A stretch of DNA of 64,000 nucleotides from assembly GCA_024228575.1 (NCBI GenBank), contig JAAETH010000390.1, forward strand, positions 1-64,000, written 5' to 3'. The notes below the pieces were generated by a model. The model ran no database searches, was not told the origin of the DNA, and saw only the letters and a program-made list of their open reading frames with translations. The stretch comes from Actinomycetes bacterium. Lineage in GTDB: Bacteria > Actinomycetota > Acidimicrobiia > Acidimicrobiales > Poriferisodalaceae. Below, piece by piece: positions 35,557 to 44,289 of this stretch (within the stretch, counting starts at the first letter, position 1; every line of letters begins with the position of its first letter). Position numbers and translations under genes: made by a program.

Positions 35557-36929
35557 GCGACCCTTCCGATGCCTCGCGGTCGTGCAGCGGCCACGATGGC
35601 CCCGGCCACCAGGAGCAGGATCGCCGAGGCGGCGAGAACGGTGAGGCGGGAGGGTTCTCCTCTTGCCGACGGAGCTTCGGGGAAGTCGGGAGTCGAAACC
35701 AGGGGGGCTGTGTCGATCAGCTTAGGCTCAGGCCGCAGATTTGGAAAGGCCTCACCGGCCATGTCGATGGCTCGGGCCGCCGGCGTGCCCAACAGGAAGC
35801 GCAGCTCGGGGTGGCGGTCGGTGAGGTCGGAGAAGAGATCGTCGAGTCGGTAGGGCAGATCGCCGACACCGTCGTCATCGGCGTCGTAGCCCGCATAGTC
35901 ACTCCAGTGATTGCCTATACCGGCGATTGTCCACACGTTCTCGTCGATCTGTCCGCCTCCGTCGATGGACACGTGTTCGGTGTTGTCGATGAAGGCGTTC
36001 TCGGAGAACGAGTTGCGCTTGACCGAGGGCCGGAACATGACCCCTGTGTCGTTGAACGCGAAGACATTGTTGAGGACGGTGTGGTTCATGTCGACCCGAC
36101 TCGGCGAGTTGTCGAGGTACAGCCCGATGCGATTGCCCTCGAACCGGTTGCCGGATACTTCGACACCGTCCATGTCCTTGAGCCCGAGCCCGTATCCGCT
36201 CGGTCCCCGGCTATCGACCACGGTGTTCCTTCGCACCGTCAAGTTGGTGCTGTACATGAGAAACGCACCGACGGAGTTGTCCGTAATCAGATTCCCCTCG
36301 ACCACGGCGTTGTCGGAGTACATGAAGTGCAGGCCGTACCGTCCATTCGAAATGGAGTTGTCGCGGACCGTGATGTCGTCGGTGAACCAGAACACGGTGT
36401 CGCGGCCGTCGCCGATCTCGTTGCCTTCGATCAAGGCCCCAGAGCTCTGCCAGAGGCGAATGCCGTCACCGCGCCGGGCGACGAACAGGTCCTTGCTGCC
36501 GATGACGTTGCCGACGACGGCCACGTCCCTGGAGCTCCGGATGAACATCCCAAAGAGGACGTCCTCGAACACGTTGTCGACCACCCGCAGGCCGTCGGCG
36601 TCGTCGGCGGAAACCCCCGCATGTTCCTTGTCGAGCCGGTCCCCGCTGTTGCGAATCACGACGCCCTCGATTGTGACGCCGGATGCATTCACTTCGATGA
36701 CGTTACCGATTCCCTCGCCGTCGATGACCGTTCCCTCGACTCCTCGCAAGGTCACGGGCTTGTCGATCGTCACAGGACCCGTGTACACCGCGGCATCGAG
36801 GGTGACGACGCCGCCCGATGGGGTGGCGTCGACGATGTCTTGAAGCGGCACACCCTCCGCCGCCTCCGCGGTGGGCACAACAAGGGCCACGAGGCCGACA
36901 ATGAGCCCCGCGAACCACAGCCGGATCAT
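35553..36929 (-). CDS. nosD: NosD periplasmic right-handed beta-helix protein
   Basis: 458 residues from ATG 36929, which overlaps the preceding membrane-protein gene by 4 bp. A signal peptide (about 1-24, VVPTAEAAEG) precedes repeated beta-helix coils, seen as recurring IEGN/VEGN/VSGN-type turns at 22-24 residue spacing (pectate-lyase-like repeats). The C-terminus has a membrane helix (about 425-450). NosD works with NosFY in CuZ centre assembly. NHWSDYAGYDADDDGVGDLPY is a family hallmark; it is present around residue 335-355. Confidence 0.92.
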   Translation of the reverse strand: MIRLWFAGLIVGLVALVVPTAEAAEGVPLQDIVDATPSGGVVTLDAAVYTGPVTIDKPVTLRGVEGTVIDGEGIGNVIEVNASGVTIEGVVIRNSGDRLDKEHAGVSADDADGLRVVDNVFEDVLFGMFIRSSRDVAVVGNVIGSKDLFVARRGDGIRLWQSSGALIEGNEIGDGRDTVFWFTDDITVRDNSISNGRYGLHFMYSDNAVVEGNLITDNSVGAFLMYSTNLTVRRNTVVDSRGPSGYGLGLKDMDGVEVSGNRFEGNRIGLYLDNSPSRVDMNHTVLNNVFAFNDTGVMFRPSVKRNSFSENAFIDNTEHVSIDGGGQIDENVWTIAGIGNHWSDYAGYDADDDGVGDLPYRLDDLFSDLTDRHPELRFLLGTPAARAIDMAGEAFPNLRPEPKLIDTAPLVSTPDFPEAPSARGEPSRLTVLAASAILLLVAGAIVAAARPRGIGRVA

Positions 36930-37585
36930 GCAGCCCCGGCCTCTTCGGCCGGTTTGTATGCCTTTCGGTGGAACCAGAGCCCTGCGCCGACGAAACCAAC
37001 CGCCACCACGGAGAGCATGAGGCCCACGCCCGGCCACGCCGCCGTTTCGAACTGGGCTATCTTCCCCGGCCCGAAGACCGGCGGCGTGAACTCCCCGACG
37101 GCACCCGACAAGGGGGCCCTCGGGTCGAGACTGTGACCGTAGTTCCACAACCAGTACTGCAGATCGATGACGAAGACGATCGGGAACACGAGGGTGGGCA
37201 GGGCGACGAGCAGCACCTTCCTCGAATGGATGAACCAGCTGGCGAACAGCAGCGCTGCAAGCATGAGGATTCCGAAGATCGACACCGCTCGTTCCAGCGT
37301 CGCTCCATCGTCGAACGATGGGAGGCCGACATAGTGGTTCAGCCCCTCGAGTTCCTGGACGTCGCCCGCGAGACGGTTCACATAGGCGCTGACATTAAGC
37401 CCGCTTGGGAACTGTGGTGCGGTCAGTTTCAGATGCCAGTACGGGAAGAGGATGGAGGCTGCCAGAGCCAGAGCCGCCGCTGCGAACAGTTGCTTCGCAC
37501 GCTTTTGGGCTCGTTGCCTAGCCGACTCCGGGGTTTGCACCCCAGGCCGATCGAACTGCTCATCGGTGTTCACAGCAGCCTCCAT
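36926..37585 (-). CDS. Integral membrane protein in NosB position
   Basis: 219 residues with four hydrophobic segments (near 33-50, 105-125, 128-150 and 178-200) and a cytoplasmic Arg/Lys-rich N-terminus. The large loop after helix 1 contains FPYWHLKLTAPQFP. Clade II nos operons place a membrane protein of unknown function (NosB) between nosZ and nosD, and this gene sits exactly there: 23 bp after nosZ and overlapping nosD. I call it NosB-like by position and topology; I could not check sequence similarity. Confidence 0.75.
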   Translation of the reverse strand: MEAAVNTDEQFDRPGVQTPESARQRAQKRAKQLFAAAALALAASILFPYWHLKLTAPQFPSGLNVSAYVNRLAGDVQELEGLNHYVGLPSFDDGATLERAVSIFGILMLAALLFASWFIHSRKVLLVALPTLVFPIVFVIDLQYWLWNYGHSLDPRAPLSGAVGEFTPPVFGPGKIAQFETAAWPGVGLMLSVVAVGFVGAGLWFHRKAYKPAEEAGAA

Positions 37586-37608
37586 TCTCTACCTCGTCAA
37601 CCATTTCC

Positions 37609-39624
37609 TCAGCCGTCTTCCGGCGCAATCAGTAGATACCCGACCATCTCGAGGTGGAGTGCCGAGCAGAACTCGGAGCAGTAGTAGCTGAATACACCAC
37701 TGCTCGTCGCGTCGAACTCGACCGTGGCCGTCTCGCCCGCTTCCAGACTCAGGTTGATGTTGTAGCCAGGCACGCTGAACCCGTGTGTCGCGTCGAGTGA
37801 CTGCTCGACGTTCGTGAGGTTCCAGGTGACATGGTCACCCTGCTTGATCTCTACGCGCTCCGGCGTGAAGTGGCTCCGCACCAACGTCATGTTGATGGTG
37901 ACGTTGTTCCCGTCACGGATCACTCCCTCTTCACCCACCTTGGGTGCGTCGGGATCGACCGCCATCGCCACAGGATCCCAGCCAACCTCGGGATAGACGT
38001 CCCATGGATCGAGCTTGTCCGCCTTGATGATCTGGGCGTAGTGAGGTTCACCGATGCCGATGGGCATGTCGTACAGCAGCTGCATGTCCGGGCCTTGCCC
38101 GTCGATGTCGATCAGCTGGAAGTTCTGCGGAAGCAGCGGACCTGTCGGTGCAAACCGATCGATTGCCCACTTGTTCAGGGCCACGAGGTAGCCACCGTCA
38201 GGGCTGACAGTGTCGCCCTCGGCTGCGGCCAGGTGACCGATGTTGTAGTGGACCCCGATGGTGCCCTCGAGCTTCCAGCCGTCATCGTTGTACGGCGCGC
38301 CCAGGCTCCACCGCGCCACTGCCGAGTCGAGGAACAGGCTTGTGTAGGCGTAGCCCTGGTCGTCGAACTGGGTGTGGAGCGGGCCGAGACCGAGCTCGAC
38401 CTGCGCCTCGACAACATCGTCGAAAGCCAGAACCGGCACGCCGTAGTCGTCGGTCTCATATCCACCGGCGGCGATTGCGGCCATCACCTTCTCGAACGAA
38501 TAGACCGTGACATGAGGATCGAGCTTGCCGGAGACGACCATGTACTCGCCGCCGGGTGTGACGTCGACACCGTGGGGGCTCTTGGGCTCCGGGAGGAAGT
38601 ACAGCAGCTCTTCCTCGACCGCCGTGTCCAGCATGATCACCGGGAAGCCGTTGATGTCGGTGGTTCCGCCGTTCGCAGCGACCGCCACGGCCGCCTCGAG
38701 GTTGATGACGTGCATGTAGTCGTTCTCGCCGGCGCTCACACCGGCTTCGAACACCTCGGTGTTCTCGGGGTCGTCGGGATCGAGGCCAGTGGCCATCTCG
38801 ACGTTGAACGAGTTGCAGAAGATCCAACCCTCCGACACCAACTTGCCAGCATCGCAGAGATCCTGCCAGTACGGCGGCAGCTCCATTGCGAAGGACGCGT
38901 CGGGGTCGATACGGCCGCTGTCGCGGTCGAACTTCCACAGGGTCACCATGCCGCGGTAGTCGGACTCGTAAGAGTCGAGATCGGCGTACTCGCCGCCCAG
39001 TGGGGCTGCGTACTGACCGCCCTCGATCACCCACTCGCTGTCGGGCGTGACCATGGCACCGCCGTGGTCGTTGACGGCGATCGGGTTGTTCACGATCTGC
39101 TTCGTCTCGAAGTCGCGCAGGTCGATGGTGGCAAGGCGAGCGTTCGCCTTGTCGTTGATGAAGAGGAACTCACCGTCGTAGTCACCTGCCGTCTCAGACA
39201 GTGCCGGGTGGTGGGTGTCTCCCCATGTGAGGGGCTCACCGTCGATGCCGGCTGAGCCGGCGGCGAAGATCTCCTCTTGACCCGTCTCGCCGTAGCCCCA
39301 GCCCTGCCAGGGCTCGGGGGTGAAGACACCGATCACGCGCAACAGACGCATCGATGGCATGCCGATCACCAGCACCTGGCCGCCGTGACCGCCGGAGGAG
39401 AACATGATGTACTCGTCGGTGACTCCCGACGGTTGGTATGTCTTCAGAGCCGCGGTCACGTCATCTGGGCTCAAACCGCGAGCCTCGGCGATCTCGTCGG
39501 CCCCTAGGCCGGCGGACGACGAGTCCGACTCGTCGTCACTACTCGTACACGCCGCGGCTAGTAGAGCAACCGCTGCGATGATGGCTACGACGATGAACCG
39601 CCGTGTAGTCGATTTGGGTCTCAT
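37609..39624 (-). CDS. nosZ: Nitrous oxide reductase, clade II (Sec/lipoprotein type)
   Basis: 671 residues, reducing N2O to N2 outside the membrane. A good AGAAGGAG site sits 6 bp before ATG 39624. The signal peptide is Sec-type and ends in LLAAAC, a lipobox; there is no twin-arginine motif. The CuZ histidines are visible in DTHHP (138-139), NDHGGAM, SPHGVDV, PLHTQFD, HYNIGH and EPHYAQ. The C-terminal cupredoxin domain has CSEFCSALHLEM with C649, C653, H657 and M660 for CuA. All ligands needed for activity appear intact. First gene of the seven-gene nos operon; no nosR or regulator is adjacent. Confidence 0.96.
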   Translation of the reverse strand: MRPKSTTRRFIVVAIIAAVALLAAACTSSDDESDSSSAGLGADEIAEARGLSPDDVTAALKTYQPSGVTDEYIMFSSGGHGGQVLVIGMPSMRLLRVIGVFTPEPWQGWGYGETGQEEIFAAGSAGIDGEPLTWGDTHHPALSETAGDYDGEFLFINDKANARLATIDLRDFETKQIVNNPIAVNDHGGAMVTPDSEWVIEGGQYAAPLGGEYADLDSYESDYRGMVTLWKFDRDSGRIDPDASFAMELPPYWQDLCDAGKLVSEGWIFCNSFNVEMATGLDPDDPENTEVFEAGVSAGENDYMHVINLEAAVAVAANGGTTDINGFPVIMLDTAVEEELLYFLPEPKSPHGVDVTPGGEYMVVSGKLDPHVTVYSFEKVMAAIAAGGYETDDYGVPVLAFDDVVEAQVELGLGPLHTQFDDQGYAYTSLFLDSAVARWSLGAPYNDDGWKLEGTIGVHYNIGHLAAAEGDTVSPDGGYLVALNKWAIDRFAPTGPLLPQNFQLIDIDGQGPDMQLLYDMPIGIGEPHYAQIIKADKLDPWDVYPEVGWDPVAMAVDPDAPKVGEEGVIRDGNNVTINMTLVRSHFTPERVEIKQGDHVTWNLTNVEQSLDATHGFSVPGYNINLSLEAGETATVEFDATSSGVFSYYCSEFCSALHLEMVGYLLIAPEDG

Positions 39625-40030
39625 GACATGCTCCTTCTGACGTAAGACACCGAGACGTCCTTTTCCTTGTTCAAGATCCTTCAGACCTGGTGTGACCGAC
39701 AGGGGCTTTGTGCCCAACAACCCTCACGATCGAGGAGGGAAAGGTGGCCGATCTTGCACGGCTATCGCTCTTGTGGATCGGGAGCGGTCGGGGATGTGCT
39801 GGTGGCGAAGATCGCGGATCTCGGTGTCACGGTCTTCGCCAGGGATCAGCCACAGAACCAGTGGCAGCACCCGCTTGACTCAGGTGACCGAGAACCCTCT
39901 CCCATCAGGGGCGATGATGAGCCGACACCCCCAGGATGCAGGGCATCGGCCCTGGTCAACGCGCATGTGCGCGTTTTCGGGCCCTACGTCCAGAAGCTCA
40001 TTCGATCTGCCATTGGACCCTTTTCGTCGG
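39625..40030. other. Intergenic region upstream of nosZ
   Basis: It should contain the nosZ promoter on the minus strand. I see no clear FNR/CRP-type TTGAT-N4-ATCAA box. Copy B of the dispersed degenerate element lies at 39931-39983. Confidence 0.45.
39931..39983 (-). repeat. Degenerate dispersed element, copy B
   Basis: Most similar to copy A at 3047-3099 over about 35 bp (CAGGATG, GGCATC, CTGGTCAAC blocks, then GCGCGTTTTCGGGC against GCACGGCTTTCCGGGC). Confidence 0.35.
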
Positions 40031-40537
40031 TCATGGCTGAGTTCCGTTCGAGCGACGAGCGGCCCGAGTGGCGATCACCACGAGCGCGACCAACCCTGTC
40101 GCAACCGCAGCGATGCCCAAGATCTTGCCGCGATCCCTGCTCTTGCCGTAGTAGGAGGCCGGCACCGAGAGCACGAAGCCTGCCGCCGCCAGCGTGTCGA
40201 GACGCGTGGTCGGTCCGACGTGGAGTTCTCGGCGGACGATGGCGCGCACCGGTGACACCTCGCCGCTGCACAGGTCGGCCATGGTGAGCCACGGCCCTGC
40301 GAGAAACGGAATCCCCGGGATGCTGCCGTCGGCGATCGTGATGTCGCTGCGACCGAACGTGATCGTGACCGCTACGTCGCGATCGCTGGCCGCGAGCACG
40401 ACGGAGCCGCTGGCCCGCGACGCCGCCCAGGCCCGACCGCGATAGTCCGCCACGTTGGCGGCCAGCACCTCGGCGAGCATCGACGCAAAACCCGATGCTT
40501 CCTCACCACCGACGACAGTGATCGTTGGGGGTCCCAT
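40031..40537 (-). CDS. SCP2-like lipid-binding protein with C-terminal membrane anchor
   Basis: 168 residues from ATG 40537. The N-terminal about 110 residues alternate short strands (SGSVVLAASDRDVAVTITFG, ADGSIPGIPFLAGPW) in the manner of SCP2/sterol-carrier domains. A membrane helix (about 140-158, ILGIAAVATGLVALVVIA) and a basic tail follow. It begins 11 bp after the phytoene-desaturase-like gene on the same strand. It may present a hydrophobic substrate to the flavoproteins at the membrane. The domain call is tentative because no fixed motif defines the family. Confidence 0.55.
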   Translation of the reverse strand: MGPPTITVVGGEEASGFASMLAEVLAANVADYRGRAWAASRASGSVVLAASDRDVAVTITFGRSDITIADGSIPGIPFLAGPWLTMADLCSGEVSPVRAIVRRELHVGPTTRLDTLAAAGFVLSVPASYYGKSRDRGKILGIAAVATGLVALVVIATRAARRSNGTQP

Positions 40538-40548
40538 GGGGGAGCCGC

Positions 40549-42144
40549 TCAGATGTTTTGCCACCAGGGATCGATGTCGAGGTCGGCCGCGATCTCCTGG
40601 AGGGCGTTGTAGGCGGGACCGAAAGTGATGAACCCGTGGGGGTGTTGGGTCGAGCCGGCGAGGTACAGACCCTCGATCGGCGTCCGGTACTGACCCAGTT
40701 CGCGGAGGGGACGTTCGTCGAGCATGTTGTCGAGGGTGATCTCGCCCATCATCCAGTCGCCCCTGACCATGTTCTTCATCTTCTGAGAGATCTCGAGCGG
40801 CGTGAACGGCACCCAGTCGATGATCGCGTCGTCGTTCATGTTCGGGGCGAACCGTCGCCAGGCCTCGATGCAGCGTTCGCCGTAGTGCCGGCCGATGCCC
40901 TCCCAGCCGCCGGGACCGGATCCCGCCAGTGAGAACGGGGCGAACTGACGGAGCAACCCGGTGTAACAACCCTCTGGCGCGTCGGTGGGGTCGTAGAGCG
41001 AGTTCACTGCGGCGTTGGGTCGCGGAACGGGCAGGCCCCCTCCGCGGACGGTCCGCCAGTCGTCGTTGAGGTCGTCGAGTGATCCGTAGCCCAGGTTCAC
41101 AACCCACGCCCGGTCGACATCGGGTTCGAAGGCGGCCGCTTCGTACTGCGGAGCCTCGGCCATGGCGAGGTGTACCGAGAACAAGGTCCAGTCCTTGTGC
41201 TGGATCTCGTTGCTGACCTTCGAGTGGAGCTCGGCGGGGATCTCGCTGGGTTCGACGAACTCGAGCAATGTCTGTTCCACATCGACTGTTGATGCAACCA
41301 GCTTGCGGGCGGTGAGCTCCTCGCCAGAGGAGAGCCTCACCCCCACGGCCCGGCCGTCGTCGACCACGATCCGAGACACCTCGGCGTCGCTGATCATCGT
41401 GCCGCCGTGCTGGGCCAGATCGCGCCACAACGCATGGGCGAGCCGATGCGACCCACCGACACACAGGTGCCAGTTGTCGATCTTGCCAACCAGGAGCGGG
41501 TAGCCGATCGCCAGTCCCGAAACGTCGTTTGTGTAGCCGCAGATCGCCCCGTGGAAGGCGAGGTGAGCCTTGATGCGGGGATCGGTGAAGTGCTGGTCGA
41601 GGAACTCGTTGATCGACTCGCGGCGCAGCTTCACCGAAAGGAACTCTGTCTTGTCCTCGACCCCGAACGTGGCCAGCGCTCGCGTCAGCTCCTTCACCGA
41701 CATCGGTGGCCGATACATGAGGGTGCCGAGGAGCAGGTCGACGAACCCGTGGGCCTCGGTGTACAGGCGGCGGAACGTCTCGGCGTCCTCGGCCGAGAAG
41801 CGACTCATCGACTCGCAGGTCCGGTCGAGGTCGTCGTAGATGAGCAACGCCGTGCCGTCGTCGTAGATCGACGCCATCTGGACCTCTGGCCGTACGTACT
41901 CGACACCGTGACCGCGCACGTCGAGATCGGCGACCGGTGGCGCCAGGTCGACGAACGTGTGGTAGTTCGCATGGACGTTGTGGAGGAATCCCTCGCGGGT
42001 GAGCTCCTCTGTGCAGAGACCGCCACCCTCTTCGTGACGGCGTTCGAGCACGACGACGTCGAGCCCACTCCGCGCCAGGTACGCGCCGAGCGTCAGGCCG
42101 TTGTGGCCAGCCCCGATGATGATTGCGTCGTATTCCTTTCGCAC
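40549..42144 (-). CDS. Phytoene-desaturase-like FAD/NAD(P) oxidoreductase, copy 1
   Basis: 531 residues from GTG 42144. The dinucleotide-binding motif is IIIGAGHNGLTLGAYLARSG near residues 7-24, followed by the RRHEEGGG motif of the phytoene-desaturase/CrtO group. The C-terminal FAD motif is GLYLAGSTQHPHGF near 495. These enzymes oxidise, desaturate or ketolate hydrophobic molecules such as carotenoids. There is no carotenoid synthase here, so the substrate could be another isoprenoid or sterol-like lipid. It is 2 bp from the SCP2 gene upstream and paralogous to the gene at 42605. Confidence 0.87.
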   Translation of the reverse strand: MRKEYDAIIIGAGHNGLTLGAYLARSGLDVVVLERRHEEGGGLCTEELTREGFLHNVHANYHTFVDLAPPVADLDVRGHGVEYVRPEVQMASIYDDGTALLIYDDLDRTCESMSRFSAEDAETFRRLYTEAHGFVDLLLGTLMYRPPMSVKELTRALATFGVEDKTEFLSVKLRRESINEFLDQHFTDPRIKAHLAFHGAICGYTNDVSGLAIGYPLLVGKIDNWHLCVGGSHRLAHALWRDLAQHGGTMISDAEVSRIVVDDGRAVGVRLSSGEELTARKLVASTVDVEQTLLEFVEPSEIPAELHSKVSNEIQHKDWTLFSVHLAMAEAPQYEAAAFEPDVDRAWVVNLGYGSLDDLNDDWRTVRGGGLPVPRPNAAVNSLYDPTDAPEGCYTGLLRQFAPFSLAGSGPGGWEGIGRHYGERCIEAWRRFAPNMNDDAIIDWVPFTPLEISQKMKNMVRGDWMMGEITLDNMLDERPLRELGQYRTPIEGLYLAGSTQHPHGFITFGPAYNALQEIAADLDIDPWWQNI

Positions 42145-42146
42145 GG

Positions 42147-42602
42147 TCAGTCTCCGCCTTCGTAGGGGGGTCGGCCCTCGGGCCACGTGGTGTCGACGCC
42201 CTGGGCGTAGGCCTCGAGCAGTACGGCGACGTGGCGAGCGTGCCGCATGAGCAAACGCATGTCGCCCTTGACCTTGATCTCTCCGGACAGCGCCGCGTCG
42301 ATCGGGTCGACGAGTGAATCGGCGATCCCGTCGAACGTGCTGGCCGACCCACGGAATCGGTAGTTCAACCGCACGCCCTCCTCGTCGCCGTCGACCTCGC
42401 GATACCAGTCGCAGCGACCCTCGTCGATCCGGATCAGGAAGTGCCGCTCGTCGCCCTCGGCCACGTAGGGGGAGGTCCCGTCGCCGACGATCTCGACCTT
42501 GACCATCCAGTCGCCATCGGGCAGGTCGGCGAGATCGGAAACCGCATCGTTGATGGCGGTGCGCACCGCCGCGTACCAATCCGGTGTGTATACGTCGGCC
42601 AT
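42147..42602 (-). CDS. SCP2 sterol-carrier domain protein
   Basis: 151 residues from ATG 42602. The beta-rich part (DGDWMVKVEIVGDG, HFLIRIDEGRCDWYREVD) and the final helix region with SGEIKVKGDMRLLMRHARHVAVLLEAY match SCP2-type domains; the KVKGDM..LM segment is the common end. It probably binds a lipid or acyl-CoA in the cytoplasm. It is inserted with 2-bp gaps between two paralogous flavoprotein genes, so it is surely co-expressed with both. Confidence 0.8.
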   Translation of the reverse strand: MADVYTPDWYAAVRTAINDAVSDLADLPDGDWMVKVEIVGDGTSPYVAEGDERHFLIRIDEGRCDWYREVDGDEEGVRLNYRFRGSASTFDGIADSLVDPIDAALSGEIKVKGDMRLLMRHARHVAVLLEAYAQGVDTTWPEGRPPYEGGD

Positions 42603-42604
42603 GG

Positions 42605-44212
42605 TCAATAACCCCTCTCGGGAACCGTCGGAGAGGGTAGGGCGAGGTCTTCGGCCACCGCTTTGAACGCGTTGTACCCACAGGCCGCGTGGGCACCTCC
42701 GCCGGGGAACGACGACGGTCCGCAGAGATAGAGGCCCTCGACCTCTGTCCGGTAGTTCGAGGCCTCTGGGAAGGGACGGTTGGCTCCGAGCTGGTCGAGG
42801 GCGAACTCACCGTTGGAGAAGTCGCCCTCGCGCATGAGGTTCTTGCGCTCCATCTGATCCGGTGTGTAGAGCCGGTGGGCGATCACGTTGTCGGCGGTCA
42901 TGTTGGGGGCCGCCGCGGCCCAATTCGCGAGGAAGCGATCGTTGTAGGTGGCCCGGACCTCCTCCCACTCCTGGGCGCTCAGCGCGCTTGCCGGCGGGAA
43001 GAAGTACCAGCCGGTGGCGGCGTGACGTCCGGCTGGCGCCTGCGCCCGGTCCCAGAGGCTGTTGACCCAGGTTCCCGCAGCCGGCGCGGGTAGCCGCCCC
43101 ATGAAGGCGTCGCGGATGTAGCGAAGCGTGTCCTCCGGACCGTCGAACCCGACCATCGTGTAGAAACAACGGTCGATTTCGGGGTCCCAGCGCGCAGATG
43201 TGTAGGCAGGTGGGTCGTGAAGGCAGAACATGGGCGTGCCGAGCACGTGACTGGGACCGTAGCGGTAGTTCTCGGCCCGCCGGACCCACTGAGGACTGAG
43301 GTGATCGCGGCCAACCAGGTCCAGGAGCGTCTGACGCAGATCGGCGTTGGATGCCACGAGACGTTCGGCGCGGACCGTCCGGCCGCCGCGGACCTCCACC
43401 CCGACGGCGCGGCCGTCCTCCACCACCACCGACTCGACGGCCGTGTTCTCGATGAGGTCGACCCCTTCGCGGTAGCAGGCCTGGGTCATGGCTTTGGCCA
43501 GGGTGTGTGTGCCGCCGAGGCACAACTTCCAGTTGGCCAGGGTCCAGAAGATGAACGAGAGGAAGACGGCGCCGGTCCCGGCCTCGTCGATCGGGTATCC
43601 CCACTCGACCGTGGTGCGGTACAGCAGCGCTCGCATCTCGGGGGACTCGAACAGCTCGTCGATGACGTTCGTCGGGCTCTTCAGGGCGAAGTTGCCCGTG
43701 ATGCCCAGATCTCCGAACACCGTCTCGAGCATCAGCTCCTGTGTGCCGGGCTCCGAAACGCTCGGGATCGAGTAGAGGCCCGAGGCGAGCACCGGCTCGA
43801 GCATGGCAGCCCGCTGCTTGAGCTCGACGTACATGTCGGCGTCGCGCTTCGAGTAACGAGCGATGCTCGCGTGCGATCGGTCGATGAGGTCGGGGCGGTG
43901 CAGCACGATCGGTGGGCGCCCGTCGGCGAAGGCGATGCCGGCCTGCGCCTCTGGCATCACCGTCCGCAAGCCGAGATCTTCGAGACCGAAGTCGGTGATC
44001 ATCGGCATGATGTCGAAGAACTCCATGTACTGGGCATGGAGGTTGAACCGGTAGCCAGGGAGCAGGGGTTCCTCGGTGTTGATCCCGCCCCCCTCTTCGT
44101 GGCGGCGTTCGAACACCGCAGTGGAGAGGCCGGCCCGTTGCAGGTAGGCCGCGAGGCAGAGTCCGTTGTGGCCCGCTCCGATCACAATCGCGTCGTAGCT
44201 GTTCGCAGGCAT
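42605..44212 (-). CDS. Phytoene-desaturase-like FAD/NAD(P) oxidoreductase, copy 2
   Basis: 535 residues, paralogous to the gene at 40549. IVIGAGHNGLCLAAYLQRAG gives the Rossmann motif near 9-28, followed by RRHEEGGGINTEE. The C-terminus has GLYLCGPSSFPGGGAHAACGYNAF. The FAD sites look intact. As first gene of the operon (flavoprotein, SCP2, flavoprotein, SCP2-like), it sets the pattern of a doubled flavoprotein/lipid-carrier pair. Substrate unknown; the two paralogues may act one after the other. Confidence 0.88.
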   Translation of the reverse strand: MPANSYDAIVIGAGHNGLCLAAYLQRAGLSTAVFERRHEEGGGINTEEPLLPGYRFNLHAQYMEFFDIMPMITDFGLEDLGLRTVMPEAQAGIAFADGRPPIVLHRPDLIDRSHASIARYSKRDADMYVELKQRAAMLEPVLASGLYSIPSVSEPGTQELMLETVFGDLGITGNFALKSPTNVIDELFESPEMRALLYRTTVEWGYPIDEAGTGAVFLSFIFWTLANWKLCLGGTHTLAKAMTQACYREGVDLIENTAVESVVVEDGRAVGVEVRGGRTVRAERLVASNADLRQTLLDLVGRDHLSPQWVRRAENYRYGPSHVLGTPMFCLHDPPAYTSARWDPEIDRCFYTMVGFDGPEDTLRYIRDAFMGRLPAPAAGTWVNSLWDRAQAPAGRHAATGWYFFPPASALSAQEWEEVRATYNDRFLANWAAAAPNMTADNVIAHRLYTPDQMERKNLMREGDFSNGEFALDQLGANRPFPEASNYRTEVEGLYLCGPSSFPGGGAHAACGYNAFKAVAEDLALPSPTVPERGY

Positions 44213-44289
44213 GGCCGGAGACTAGTTGCAGCGACCGCGGTCGGCCGAATCGGGCCCTTCGATCGAAGCCAGTTCACCCTGCGAGCCTT

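Noticed and set aside
37831-39255. 474-codon plus-strand open frame
   Set aside because: Antisense to nosZ, whose copper ligands prove the minus frame.
39625-39760. FNR/CRP-type box upstream of nosZ
   Set aside because: CTTGTTCAAG near 39666 is a short palindrome but lacks the TTGAT-N4-ATCAA pattern; no regulator site can be claimed.
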